Made by a program: the position numbers and the translations under genes | Source: an uncultured Oscillospiraceae bacterium | Lineage (GTDB): Bacteria > Bacillota > Clostridia > Oscillospirales > Oscillospiraceae | Direction of reading: 5' to 3' | NCBI GenBank assembly: GCA_910588635.1 | Contig: CAJUPW010000004.1 | Span: 55,812-119,811, forward strand | DNA: 64,000 bases | In this document: piece by piece, positions 30,821 to 38,700 of the stretch | How the letters are laid out: each line of letters starts with the position of its first letter | How positions within the stretch are numbered: the first letter of the stretch is position 1 | The notes under the pieces: model-generated | What the model saw: the letters and a program-made list of their open reading frames with translations, nothing else | What the model was told of the DNA's origin: nothing | The model's database searches: none

Positions 30821-30853
30821 ACGGCGTCCGGTTTTCCGGACGCCGTTTTTTCC
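30821..30853 (-). terminator. Bidirectional terminator at the proS 3' end
   Basis: ACGGCGTCCG/CGGACGCCGT hairpin with A and T runs on either side. Confidence 0.88.
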
Positions 30854-30855
30854 TT

Positions 30856-32298
30856 TTAATAGGCCACGCCCCACAGGATGGAGTGCCTGGCAGGCCTGCC
30901 GCAGCAGACGCACACGTCGGAAACATGCTCCTGCTCCAGGGGCATGCACCGGGAGGTGACCCCGGCCTTCTCCTTCATGGCCAGCTCGCAGTCCAGCTCT
31001 CCGCACCACATGGTCTTGGCGAAGCCGCCCTCGGTCTCCATGAACTTCTTGACCTCCTCCAGAGTCATGCACACCCGGGTGTGGTCCTCCAGGTTCTTCC
31101 TGGCCCGGTTGTACAGGCCCTTGTGAACCTCGTCCAGCAGCCAGCGCACATCCTCCTCCAACTGGTCCAGAGGGACAAATGTTTTCTCCCCGGTGTCCCG
31201 GCGGCAGATGCAGCACTGGTCCTTCTCCATATCCTTGGGGCCGATCTCCACCCGGAGGGGGACCCCCTTCATCTCGTACTCGGCGGCCTTCCAGCCCATT
31301 GACTGGTCGGAGTCGTCCATCTTCGCCCGGATACCGGCCTTCTGCAGCCGGTTCAGCAAGGCGGAGGCGGCGTCCAGGACCCCCTCCTTGTGCTGGGCCA
31401 CGGGGATGACCATGGCCTGGATGGGGGCGATGCGGGGGGGCAGCACCAGGCCGTTGTTGTCGCCGTGGGTCATGATGATGCCGCCGATGGTACGGGTGGA
31501 CAGACCCCAGCTGGTCTGGTGGGGGTGGTGGAGCTGGTTGTCGCTGCCGGTAAAGGTGATGTCAAAGGCCTTGGCAAAGCCGTCGCCGAAGTAGTGGCTG
31601 GTGCCGCTCTGGAGGGCCTTCCGGTCGTGCATCATGCACTCCACGGTGTAGGTCTCCTCGGCGCCGTTGAATTTCTCCTTGTCGGTCTTTCGGCCCTTGA
31701 CCACCGGCATGGCCAGCACATTTTCTAAAAAGTCGGCGTAGACGTTGAGCATCCGCTCGGTCTCCTCACGGGCCTCCGCCTCGGTGGCGTGCATGGTGTG
31801 GCCCTCCTGCCACAGGAACTCCCGGTGACGCAGGAAGGGCCGGGAGGTCTTTTCCCAGCGCAGGACGGAGCACCACTGGTTGTACAGCTTGGGCAGGTCC
31901 CTGTGGGAATGGATCACGTTCTTATAGTGCTCGCAGAACAGGGTCTCGGAGGTAGGACGGATGCAGCAGCGCTCCTCCAGCTTCTCGCTGCCGCCCACGG
32001 TCACCCAGGCGCACTCAGGGGCAAAGCCCTCCACATGGTCCTTTTCCTTCTGAAGCAGGCTTTCAGGGATGAGGACGGGCAGATACACGTTCTCGTGGCC
32101 CAGCTCTTTAAAGCGCCTGTCCAGCTCGTGCTGGATGTTCTCCCAGATGGCGTAGCCGTAGGGGCGGTAGATAAACATGCCCTTAATGGAGGAGTAGTCG
32201 ATGAGCTCCGCCTTTTTGCACACGTCGGTGTACCACTGGGCAAAGTCCACCTCCATATCGGTAATCTGCTCCACCTGCTTCTTGTTTTCCTTGGCCAT
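30856..32298 (-). CDS. proS: Proline--tRNA ligase, eukaryote/archaeon-like short form
   Basis: A 480-residue ProRS of the type without the editing insertion (ProS type 3). Class II motifs are seen in RPTSETLFCEHYKN, WEKTSRPFLRHREFLWQEGH and HGDNNGLVLPPRIAP. The C-terminal anticodon-binding and zinc-binding-like parts include DQCCICRRDTGE and VCVCCGRPARH. It charges tRNA-Pro. Lacking the INS editing domain, it would rely on other factors to clear mischarged Ala-tRNA-Pro. It is a single-gene unit with its own promoter. Confidence 0.96.
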   Translation of the reverse strand: MAKENKKQVEQITDMEVDFAQWYTDVCKKAELIDYSSIKGMFIYRPYGYAIWENIQHELDRRFKELGHENVYLPVLIPESLLQKEKDHVEGFAPECAWVTVGGSEKLEERCCIRPTSETLFCEHYKNVIHSHRDLPKLYNQWCSVLRWEKTSRPFLRHREFLWQEGHTMHATEAEAREETERMLNVYADFLENVLAMPVVKGRKTDKEKFNGAEETYTVECMMHDRKALQSGTSHYFGDGFAKAFDITFTGSDNQLHHPHQTSWGLSTRTIGGIIMTHGDNNGLVLPPRIAPIQAMVIPVAQHKEGVLDAASALLNRLQKAGIRAKMDDSDQSMGWKAAEYEMKGVPLRVEIGPKDMEKDQCCICRRDTGEKTFVPLDQLEEDVRWLLDEVHKGLYNRARKNLEDHTRVCMTLEEVKKFMETEGGFAKTMWCGELDCELAMKEKAGVTSRCMPLEQEHVSDVCVCCGRPARHSILWGVAY

Positions 32299-32348
32299 AT
32301 TGTCTCAGTCCTTTATGTTAAGATGGGTATATCCTTTTCAGCCCTTCT

Positions 32349-32377
32349 ATTCTATAAACTAGACGGCGGAAAGTCAA
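32349..32377 (-). promoter_or_regulatory. Promoter of proS
   Basis: On the minus strand TTGACT (32372-32377) and TAGAAT (32349-32354) are 17 bases apart. Confidence 0.75.
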
Positions 32378-32382
32378 GACAA

Positions 32383-32410
32383 AAAACCGCCTCCCCGGGG
32401 GGGAGGCGGC
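32383..32410 (-). terminator. Terminator after the acidic lipoprotein gene
   Basis: CCGCCTCCCC/GGGGAGGCGG hairpin followed by a T run on the minus strand. Confidence 0.88.
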
Positions 32411-32415
32411 GGATT

Positions 32416-33096
32416 TTATTTCGTATAGGCGCCGGAGTAGTCGATCATGACCTCGTCAACCTTCTGCATTCCGGCCTCCACCAGGCCGTAGTAGCCGTCG
32501 CTGTCCTTCTTCAGCTGGAGCATGATGATCTGATCCTCGCCGTACTCAATCTCGTCCAGCTTGTCCTCCAAGGTATCCAGGATCAGCAGGCCGAACACGG
32601 CGTCTACCGCCTCCAGCTCCTCCTCAGTCTCCGCGTCGTCAAAGTTGGCCTCGTCCAGCGCGTCGAAAAAGTCGTCCTGGGTAAGGAGGTTATACAGGTC
32701 GATAGGGGAGACGGTCACCTCCACCACAAAGTCCCCATCCTTGGTCTTGCTGCCCGTGCCCACGGTGTATTTGGACTTGGCGTAGAGCTTCTCCATCACC
32801 TCTTTTGCCCGGTCGTTGATCTCGTCGGTGGGGTAATCCACCTCCAGAAAGTCCAGCAGGTACAACTCGGCCTCGTCGGACACGTTGTTCTCGTGCATCT
32901 CCCTGGCGTCGGCTTCGGTCATGTCCTCCACCAACTCGATGTACGCCTTGTCGTAGACGCCCAGATAGGCGGCGTCCAGATGGCCCTTCACATAGGCCTC
33001 GGCGTCCTTCTCGGTGAGTCCGCCGCCGCAGGCGGCCAGGATGCCCGTCATACACAGTGCCAGCGCCGCCGACAGTGCCCGTTTCCATGCTTTCAT
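32416..33096 (-). CDS. Acidic secreted lipoprotein, unknown
   Basis: A 226-residue lipoprotein with a signal peptide (about 1-21) and lipobox ILAAC. The mature part is helical and very acidic (EDMTEADAREMHENN, FDDAETEEELEAVDA). It resembles the DUF5105-type lipoproteins in character, but I would not assign a family. It should be attached to the outer leaflet of the membrane. It is a single-gene unit with a consensus-like promoter and a strong terminator. Confidence 0.8.
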   Translation of the reverse strand: MKAWKRALSAALALCMTGILAACGGGLTEKDAEAYVKGHLDAAYLGVYDKAYIELVEDMTEADAREMHENNVSDEAELYLLDFLEVDYPTDEINDRAKEVMEKLYAKSKYTVGTGSKTKDGDFVVEVTVSPIDLYNLLTQDDFFDALDEANFDDAETEEELEAVDAVFGLLILDTLEDKLDEIEYGEDQIIMLQLKKDSDGYYGLVEAGMQKVDEVMIDYSGAYTK

Positions 33097-33154
33097 GTAT
33101 CAACACTCCTCTTTTCAGTTTGGCCCGAAAGAAGCTTCGGGCAATGCTTTGATT

Positions 33155-33183
33155 ATTTTAGGCCTTTTCTTCCAGAAAGTCAA
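33155..33183 (-). promoter_or_regulatory. Promoter of the acidic lipoprotein gene
   Basis: On the minus strand TTGACT (33178-33183) and TAAAAT (33155-33160) are 17 bases apart. It is back to back with the niaR promoter. Confidence 0.78.
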
Positions 33184-33185
33184 CC

Positions 33186-33214
33186 TTGCTGTTTTCAATT
33201 TTCTATGCTATACT
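33186..33214 (+). promoter_or_regulatory. Promoter of niaR
   Basis: TTGCTG (33186-33191) and TATACT (33209-33214) are 17 bases apart, with a TG extension. Confidence 0.78.
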
Positions 33215-33215
33215 G

Positions 33216-33227
33216 CTGTCATGACAG
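33216..33227. promoter_or_regulatory. Perfect palindrome at the niaR transcription start
   Basis: CTGTCATGACAG is a perfect 12-base palindrome two bases after the -10 hexamer. It is a likely operator for autorepression by the NiaR-type protein; the exact NiaR consensus was not checked. Confidence 0.5.
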
Positions 33228-33243
33228 GAGGTGGGGAGCGCCG

Positions 33244-33753
33244 ATGGACGCCCAAACACGCAGACAAGCCATTGCCAAACGCCTCCGGGAGAGCACGGGG
33301 CCGCTGAGCGCCGCCGCCCTGGCCCGGGAGCTGTCGGTGAGCCGGCAGATCATCGTGGGCGATGTGGCCCTCCTCCGGGCCGGCGGACTGGACATCACCG
33401 CCACTCCCCGGGGCTACCTGCTGCCCAGGCTCCCCGCCGGGATCACCTGCACCTTCGCCTGCCGCCACCGGGCGGACCAGATGGAAGAGGAACTGAACGC
33501 CATGGTGGACCAGGGCTGCACCGTGCTGGACGTGATTGTGGAGCACCCCATCTACGGCCAGCTCACCGGGCCTCTGCGGCTGTCCAGCCGGTACGATGTG
33601 ACCCAGTTTGTGGACCGCTGTCAGGAGGAGGCCGCCGCTCCCCTGTCCCAGCTTACCGAGGGGGTGCATCTGCATACCGTCCTCTGCCCCGACGAGGGGG
33701 CCGCGTACCGGGTGCGGGAGGCCCTGGAGCAGCTGGGATTCCTCTATCAATAA
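33244..33753 (+). CDS. niaR: Niacin-responsive repressor NiaR (YrxA family)
   Basis: A 169-residue protein with an N-terminal HTH_11 domain (about 5-58, LSAAALARELSVSRQIIVGD) and a C-terminal 3H domain (about 75-165) named for its three conserved His residues, visible in CRHRADQ, VEHPIYGQL and GVHLHTV. NiaR proteins repress NAD synthesis and niacin uptake genes when nicotinic acid is plentiful. None of those targets is nearby, so it probably acts on distant operons and on itself. The ATG follows GGAGGTG. Confidence 0.9.
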   Translation: MDAQTRRQAIAKRLRESTGPLSAAALARELSVSRQIIVGDVALLRAGGLDITATPRGYLLPRLPAGITCTFACRHRADQMEEELNAMVDQGCTVLDVIVEHPIYGQLTGPLRLSSRYDVTQFVDRCQEEAAAPLSQLTEGVHLHTVLCPDEGAAYRVREALEQLGFLYQ

Positions 33754-33756
33754 ACA

Positions 33757-33796
33757 AACGGCCGCCGCGGGAAGCTGATCCCGCGGCGGCTGTTTT
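33757..33796. terminator. Bidirectional terminator between niaR and ilvD
   Basis: GCCGCCGCGGG/CCCGCGGCGGC hairpin with T-rich ends in both directions serves two convergent genes. Confidence 0.9.
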
Positions 33797-33804
33797 CCTG
33801 AAGA

Positions 33805-35466
33805 TTATTCCAGAATGGCGCCCTTGTCGGCGGAGGACACCAGCTTGGCGTACCGGGCCAGATAGCCCGTTTTGATCTTGGACTCGGGGCAGGTCCACTT
33901 GGCCCTACGGACGGCCAGCTCCTGGTCAGTGACGGCCAGAGCGATGGTGTGGGCGGGGATGTTGATGGCAATCATGTCGCCCTCCTCCACCAGGCCGATG
34001 TTGCCGCCGGATGCCGCCTCGGGGGAGACGTGTCCGATGGAAGCCCCCCGGGTGGCGCCGGAGAAGCGGCCGTCGGTGATGAGGGCCACGTCCTTGTCCA
34101 GCCCCATGCCGGCGATGGCGGAGGTGGGATTGAGCATCTCCCGCATACCGGGGCCGCCCCTGGGTCCCTCGTAGCGGATGACCACCACGTCCCCGGCGCG
34201 GATCTGCCCGGCGTAGATGGCGGAGATGGCCTCCTCCTCGGAGTTGAACACCCGGGCGGGGCCCTCGTGGACCATCATCTCGGGGGCCACGGCGGACTGC
34301 TTGACCACGCAGCCGTCGGGAGCCAGATTGCCCTTGAGGACGGCGATGCCGCCGGTCCCGGAGTAGGGGTTGTCGATGGGACGGATGATCTCGGGGTCCC
34401 GGTTGACCACGCCCTCCAGGTTCTCAGCGACAGTCCTGCCGGTGCAGGTGAGCAGGGAGGTGTCGATCAAATTCTTTTTCGCCAGCTCGGCCATGACGGC
34501 GTAGACACCGCCGGCCCGCTCCAGGTCCTCCATGTAGGTGTCGCCGGCGGGGGCCAGATGGCACAGGTTGGGGGTCCGGTCGGAAATCTTGTTGGCCATG
34601 TCGAAGGACAGCGTAATGCCGCACTCGTGGGCGATGGCAGGCAGGTGGAGCATGGTGTTGGTGGAGCAGCCCAGGGCCATGTCAATGGTCTCGGCGTTGT
34701 GGAAGGCGGCCTCGGTCATAATGTCCCGGGGACGGATGTTCTTCTCCACCAGCTCCATAATCTTCATGCCGGCGCGCTTGGCCAGCCGCAGCCGGGCGGA
34801 CCACACGGCGGGGATGGTGCCGTTGCCCCGGAGGGCCATGCCGATGGCCTCGGTGAGGCAGTTCATGGAGTTGGCGGTGTACATGCCCGAGCAGGAGCCG
34901 CAGGTGGGGCAGGCGGCGTTCTCGTACTCCTCCACCCCCTCCTCGTCCAGCTTGCCGGCGTAGTAGGAGCCCACCGCCTCGAACATGTGGGAGAGGCAGG
35001 TGCGCCGGCCGTCGTTGAGCCGTCCGGCCAGCATGGGCCCGCCGGAGACGAAGATGGCGGGCACATTCACCCGGGCGGCGGCCATCAGCAGGCCGGGCAC
35101 GTTCTTGTCGCAGTTGGGGATCATCACCAGGCCGTCGAACTGGTGGGCGATGGCCATTGCCTCGGTGGAGTCGGCAATCAGGTCACGGGTCACCAGGGAG
35201 TATTTCATGCCCACGTGGCCCATGGCGATGCCGTCGCACACGGCGATGGCGGGGAACTCCACCGGAGTGCCCCCGGCGGCCCGGACGCCGGCTTTCACCG
35301 CCTCGGCAATCTTGTCCAGGTTCATGTGGCCGGGCACAATCTCGTTATAGGAGCAGACCACGCCGATGAGGGGCTTTTCCAGCTCCTCCCTGGTGTAGCC
35401 CAGAGCGTAGAGCAGGGAGCGGTTGGGAGCGGCGGGGATGCCTTTTTTCACAACGTCAGAGCGCAT
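33805..35466 (-). CDS. ilvD: Dihydroxy-acid dehydratase
   Basis: A 553-residue IlvD of normal length. The iron-sulfur cluster Cys residues lie in NCDKNVPG and CPTCGSCSGMYTANSM, with a third in the LGCSTNT region. It dehydrates dihydroxy-isovalerate and dihydroxy-methylvalerate in valine and isoleucine synthesis. ATG 35466 follows AGGAGG; the upstream extension lies before and across the promoter. It is separated from the ilvB-ilvN-ilvC operon by about 10 kb and has its own simple promoter with no T-box. Confidence 0.97.
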   Translation of the reverse strand: MRSDVVKKGIPAAPNRSLLYALGYTREELEKPLIGVVCSYNEIVPGHMNLDKIAEAVKAGVRAAGGTPVEFPAIAVCDGIAMGHVGMKYSLVTRDLIADSTEAMAIAHQFDGLVMIPNCDKNVPGLLMAAARVNVPAIFVSGGPMLAGRLNDGRRTCLSHMFEAVGSYYAGKLDEEGVEEYENAACPTCGSCSGMYTANSMNCLTEAIGMALRGNGTIPAVWSARLRLAKRAGMKIMELVEKNIRPRDIMTEAAFHNAETIDMALGCSTNTMLHLPAIAHECGITLSFDMANKISDRTPNLCHLAPAGDTYMEDLERAGGVYAVMAELAKKNLIDTSLLTCTGRTVAENLEGVVNRDPEIIRPIDNPYSGTGGIAVLKGNLAPDGCVVKQSAVAPEMMVHEGPARVFNSEEEAISAIYAGQIRAGDVVVIRYEGPRGGPGMREMLNPTSAIAGMGLDKDVALITDGRFSGATRGASIGHVSPEAASGGNIGLVEEGDMIAINIPAHTIALAVTDQELAVRRAKWTCPESKIKTGYLARYAKLVSSADKGAILE

Positions 35467-35515
35467 AGGGATTACCTCCTGGATATGACATAAAAAATAT
35501 CGGTTTTCTGATTTC

Positions 35516-35544
35516 AGAATACCGCAGGACGGTAGATGTGTCAA
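35516..35544 (-). promoter_or_regulatory. Promoter of ilvD
   Basis: On the minus strand TTGACA (35539-35544) and TATTCT (35516-35521) are 17 bases apart. Confidence 0.75.
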
Positions 35545-35692
35545 GAAAAACCGTTTAAAAAGCTGAAAACCGCCACCCCGGTCCGGTGACGGTTCTCTGT
35601 AAAAAGAAACCAAATCTTGGGCTGGACCGCTTCGTGAGCGGCATCCCTTTATACCAATATATCACCGCCCTGACATTTTGTCAAGGCGGTTT

Positions 35693-35878
35693 TCAGTCCT
35701 GCTCCTCCTGCTCCTTCAGGTTTTCCAGCGCCCATCTGGTGGCCGCGATTACAAACGCGGAAAAGGTAGTATCTTTTCCGCAAATAGCCAACTCCACTTC
35801 TTCAATCACGTCATTAGGGAACCGGATATTTTTCTGTGTGGTCTGTGGAATTGCGGGTATCTTAAATTTTCTGCCCAT
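35693..35878 (-). CDS. Small ribbon-helix-helix-like protein
   Basis: A 61-residue protein, MGRKFKIPAIPQTTQKNIRF then PNDVIEEVELAI. The KNIRFPNDVIEEVE stretch fits the DNA-contacting strand and first helix of an Arc/MetJ-type ribbon-helix-helix fold, and FSAFVIAATRWALENL the second helix. ATG 35878 has AGGTGA four bases upstream; the frame continues to 35920. It is likely a small DNA-binding regulator or antitoxin-like protein. No toxin is adjacent. Confidence 0.65.
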   Translation of the reverse strand: MGRKFKIPAIPQTTQKNIRFPNDVIEEVELAICGKDTTFSAFVIAATRWALENLKEQEEQD

Positions 35879-35977
35879 ACTATCACCTGCTATACATTTG
35901 TACTTTATATTGTGATACATATGACGTATAATTTATGTATCCCGAATTGCAAGCAAGATGTATAGAGGAGGATGACT

Positions 35978-36193
35978 ATGAGATACTTTGATAAAATGCT
36001 GCTGGCTTTTCTGCTCAACAGCAAACTAAAAATGGAGGTCACCGGCTTTGACATGGACGGCTTTGAAAAGATTCTGCGCGATCAGCTGAAAAGACGGCTG
36101 GAGGCCATCGAGTACATCGTTTTTGCGAGTGAATTTATTTCGGACGCCGAGAGGGTTGAGGCCATCAGGGATCTGTTTTATAGCTGCAATTAA
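35978..36193 (+). CDS. Small hypothetical protein
   Basis: A 71-residue, mostly helical protein, MRYFDKMLLAFLLNSKLKME. It has no signal peptide and no recognised domain. ATG 35978 is seven bases after GAGGAGG; the in-frame ATG at 35972 is too close to that site. It diverges from the ribbon-helix-helix gene and ends in a terminator at 36206-36235. Confidence 0.6.
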   Translation: MRYFDKMLLAFLLNSKLKMEVTGFDMDGFEKILRDQLKRRLEAIEYIVFASEFISDAERVEAIRDLFYSCN

Positions 36194-36205
36194 TCCAAAT
36201 CGAAA

Positions 36206-36237
36206 GGGAGCGGCCCGTCAGGGCCGCTCCCTCTTGT
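36206..36237 (+). terminator. Terminator between convergent genes
   Basis: GGGAGCGGCCC/GGGCCGCTCCC hairpin with GTCA loop, followed by TCTTGTCCTTTT. Confidence 0.75.
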
Positions 36238-36241
36238 CCTT

Positions 36242-37780
36242 TTACTGCGGAAGAGAGGATACAAAGTCGTCGGAGGGGGCAAATTCCAGCCGGTTCTCCC
36301 ACTGCTCCAGGGTGTAGTCCGGCCAAGTCCGGTCGGAGCCGCCGGGCAGGAAAATCAGGGTCACATCCTCCGCAATGCCGTAAAACTGCCGAAAATAGCT
36401 GGCATATTCCACATTCCAGGGGTTCCGGTCCACCCAGAAGATTCGGTAGTATCGGTCGGTGGGCAGGATGAGCCGGTCCTCTCCCGCCGCGGATACCCGG
36501 CTGATCTCCGCGCTTCGGGCCAGGGTGCAGGAGGCGGTTGCCGCCCCCCGATACCCCCACAGGAGCATCAGCCCCGCCGCTGCCAGCCCTGCCGCCCAGG
36601 TCCCGGTCCGGGCGGTGAGCAGAGGGGCGGCTAAGTCCATGGCCAGCATAATCAAAATCAAGGCGGGCAGGAAGTAGAACCGCTGGCCCAGGGTGGTGGT
36701 GGCCGCCAGAGGCAGCAGGGCCAGAGGGGCCGCCAGATACAGCAGCAGACGGCGAATTTTCAGCTCCGGCTCACACCTCATGGCGGCCAGCGCCAGAAAG
36801 GCCAGCCCCCAGCACAGGCAGCCGGCGGCGGCGTAATACCATGTCTGGTAATCCTCGGCGCTCCAAATCAGGAAAAAGGTCCCGAGGGGAAGCAGTCCCA
36901 GCACGGCCAGCGGCCGCAGCCGGCTGTTCCAGAAGCCCAGGGCGATGATTACCGCCATAGGCAAGGCAATATGAACCCCCCGCAGAAAGGCGATGGGCAG
37001 CAGCTTTTGGAAATACCACTGTAAAATGCATGCCCCGGCGGCCAGCGGGCCGGAGCCTGGCGGAAAGGACAGATTGCGCAGGCCCTGGAGGGCGCTGCCA
37101 TGTCCCAGAAGGTCGGCCAGCACGCCGTTGGAGAACACCAGCACCGCCGCCAGCACCGCCCCGGCGAAGCCGGCCCAGTAGGGCAGACGCAGCGGCCTGT
37201 CCCATATGGAGTAGAGGCCCAGCACCAGGGTCACCCCCACAAAGAGGAGGGACAGGGTCTCCACAAACAGTCCCATCACCAGCGCCCAGCCCAGCAGCAG
37301 CGCCGCCCGGGCCTTTGGCCGGTCTTTTTTTTGGTGGGCCCGCCTCACCAGCAGCAGAAAGGCCAGAAACACCGCCGCCGACATCCCGTAGTTCCCGAAG
37401 CCGGACACCCAGCCGTACACCTCGATCCACATGACGGGAGGCATCAGCAAAATCATCCCGTTGGCCGTCAGGAACATGGGCAGAAACCGCTCCCCGTCCC
37501 CTCTGGCCATCAGCGCGGCCATCAGTACGGGGATGGCGAACATGCCCCCGCCCATGAGCAGCACCTTCACCGGCGGGAAATGGCACATGAGCACGGCGCA
37601 AAGATTCCCGGCGTAACGGCCGTTGAGCAGGCCGTATTTCCACCAGCGCACCCCCTGCTCCATGCCCCATTGCAAATCGTCGGTGCAGCTGTAGGGCACG
37701 GCCCAGGCGATGAACAGATAGCAGATCAGCGCGGCCGCCAGAACGGCCCGGCAGATCATGGCGTTTCCGCGCTGCGTCAA
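36242..37780 (-). CDS. Polytopic membrane protein, GT-C/DUF6056-like
   Basis: A 512-residue protein with about 11 hydrophobic segments. An early extracytoplasmic loop (AVPYSCTDDLQWGMEQGVRW) has the acidic pair expected of GT-C-type glycosyltransferases, and NGRYAGNL follows. The C-terminal 80 residues are soluble and extracytoplasmic. This pattern fits DUF6056-like or GT-C membrane glycosyltransferases acting on lipid-linked sugars; the family call is tentative. The start is TTG at 37780, six bases after GGAGGAG. Confidence 0.65.
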   Translation of the reverse strand: MTQRGNAMICRAVLAAALICYLFIAWAVPYSCTDDLQWGMEQGVRWWKYGLLNGRYAGNLCAVLMCHFPPVKVLLMGGGMFAIPVLMAALMARGDGERFLPMFLTANGMILLMPPVMWIEVYGWVSGFGNYGMSAAVFLAFLLLVRRAHQKKDRPKARAALLLGWALVMGLFVETLSLLFVGVTLVLGLYSIWDRPLRLPYWAGFAGAVLAAVLVFSNGVLADLLGHGSALQGLRNLSFPPGSGPLAAGACILQWYFQKLLPIAFLRGVHIALPMAVIIALGFWNSRLRPLAVLGLLPLGTFFLIWSAEDYQTWYYAAAGCLCWGLAFLALAAMRCEPELKIRRLLLYLAAPLALLPLAATTTLGQRFYFLPALILIMLAMDLAAPLLTARTGTWAAGLAAAGLMLLWGYRGAATASCTLARSAEISRVSAAGEDRLILPTDRYYRIFWVDRNPWNVEYASYFRQFYGIAEDVTLIFLPGGSDRTWPDYTLEQWENRLEFAPSDDFVSSLPQ

Positions 37781-37887
37781 AGCGGACTCCTCCTCCTTCG
37801 CCGTCCCGCTTCGGGGACGGCCTGTCCCACTATTCTATCCGGTTTCCCCAGAGATGTCAACGCCGCAGTTCCGGCGGGAGGTCCCGA

Positions 37888-37915
37888 TTGACAGCGGCGT
37901 TTTTTTTCATATAAT
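37888..37915 (+). promoter_or_regulatory. Promoter that predicts a leaderless mRNA
   Basis: TTGACA (37888-37893) and TATAAT (37910-37915), both perfect, are 16 bases apart. The ATG begins at 37922, seven bases after the -10, which is where transcription should start. Confidence 0.8.
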
Positions 37916-37921
37916 GAAGGT

Positions 37922-38551
37922 ATGGATACGTTTATTTTTATTGTCAACATCATAGGGACGCTGGCCTTTGCCGCCTCCGGGGCCATGATCGGACTGAACA
38001 AGAACATGGACATCTTTGGGGTGTGCATTCTGGGCCTGGCCACCGCCACCGGCGGCGGGGTCATCCGGGACCTGATTCTGGGTCTGACGCCCCCTATGGC
38101 CTTCCGGGACCCGACCTACGCCGTTCTGGCCCTGACGACCTCGGCGGTGTTCTTCTCCCGGCGGGTGCGGCGGGTGCTGATGCACAACCAGCGCCGGTAC
38201 GACCGGCTGCTGTTCTGGATGGACACCCTGGGACTGGGGGTCTTTTCCGTGGCGGGCGTGGAGCTGGCTTTCTCCCGGTCGGGCCATCCCACCTTCTTCC
38301 TGCTGGTCTTTATTGGAACGATCACCGGCGTGGGGGGCGGCGTGCTCCGGGACCTGCTGGCTCAGGAGGTGCCCTATATTTTCGTCAAGCACATCTACGC
38401 CTGCGCCTCCCTGGCCGGGGCGGTGCTGTGCGCCGGATTGTGGAGCTATGTGGACAGTATGTACGCCATGCTGGCGGGCATGACGGCGGTGGTCGTCATC
38501 CGGGTGCTGGCCGCCCACTTCCACTGGAACCTGCCCAGAGCAAAACGGTAA
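37922..38551 (+). CDS. TRIC-type (UPF0126/YadS) cation channel family protein
   Basis: A 209-residue membrane protein with about seven helices. The duplicated GGG motifs ATGGGVIRDLILG and GVGGGVLRDLLAQE are characteristic of UPF0126, now known as bacterial TRIC channels; these form trimers that conduct monovalent cations. The start codon sits on the predicted transcription start. GAAGG immediately before the ATG would not be in the mRNA. Confidence 0.92.
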   Translation: MDTFIFIVNIIGTLAFAASGAMIGLNKNMDIFGVCILGLATATGGGVIRDLILGLTPPMAFRDPTYAVLALTTSAVFFSRRVRRVLMHNQRRYDRLLFWMDTLGLGVFSVAGVELAFSRSGHPTFFLLVFIGTITGVGGGVLRDLLAQEVPYIFVKHIYACASLAGAVLCAGLWSYVDSMYAMLAGMTAVVVIRVLAAHFHWNLPRAKR

Positions 38552-38631
38552 ATCCTGGGGCGTATTTGTCACACCAGTCAATTAGTGTGCGAGAAAAAAG
38601 AAAAAATTATACAAATCTGACAAAAATAGGG

Positions 38632-38660
38632 TTGACGAACGGATGTTTATCGTTTATGAT
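38632..38660 (+). promoter_or_regulatory. Promoter of the M14 peptidase gene
   Basis: TTGACG (38632-38637) and TATGAT (38655-38660) are 17 bases apart. Confidence 0.78.
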
Positions 38661-38700
38661 TGATATGGTAACATTTGCTTGCTTGAGAAAGGAGATACTT

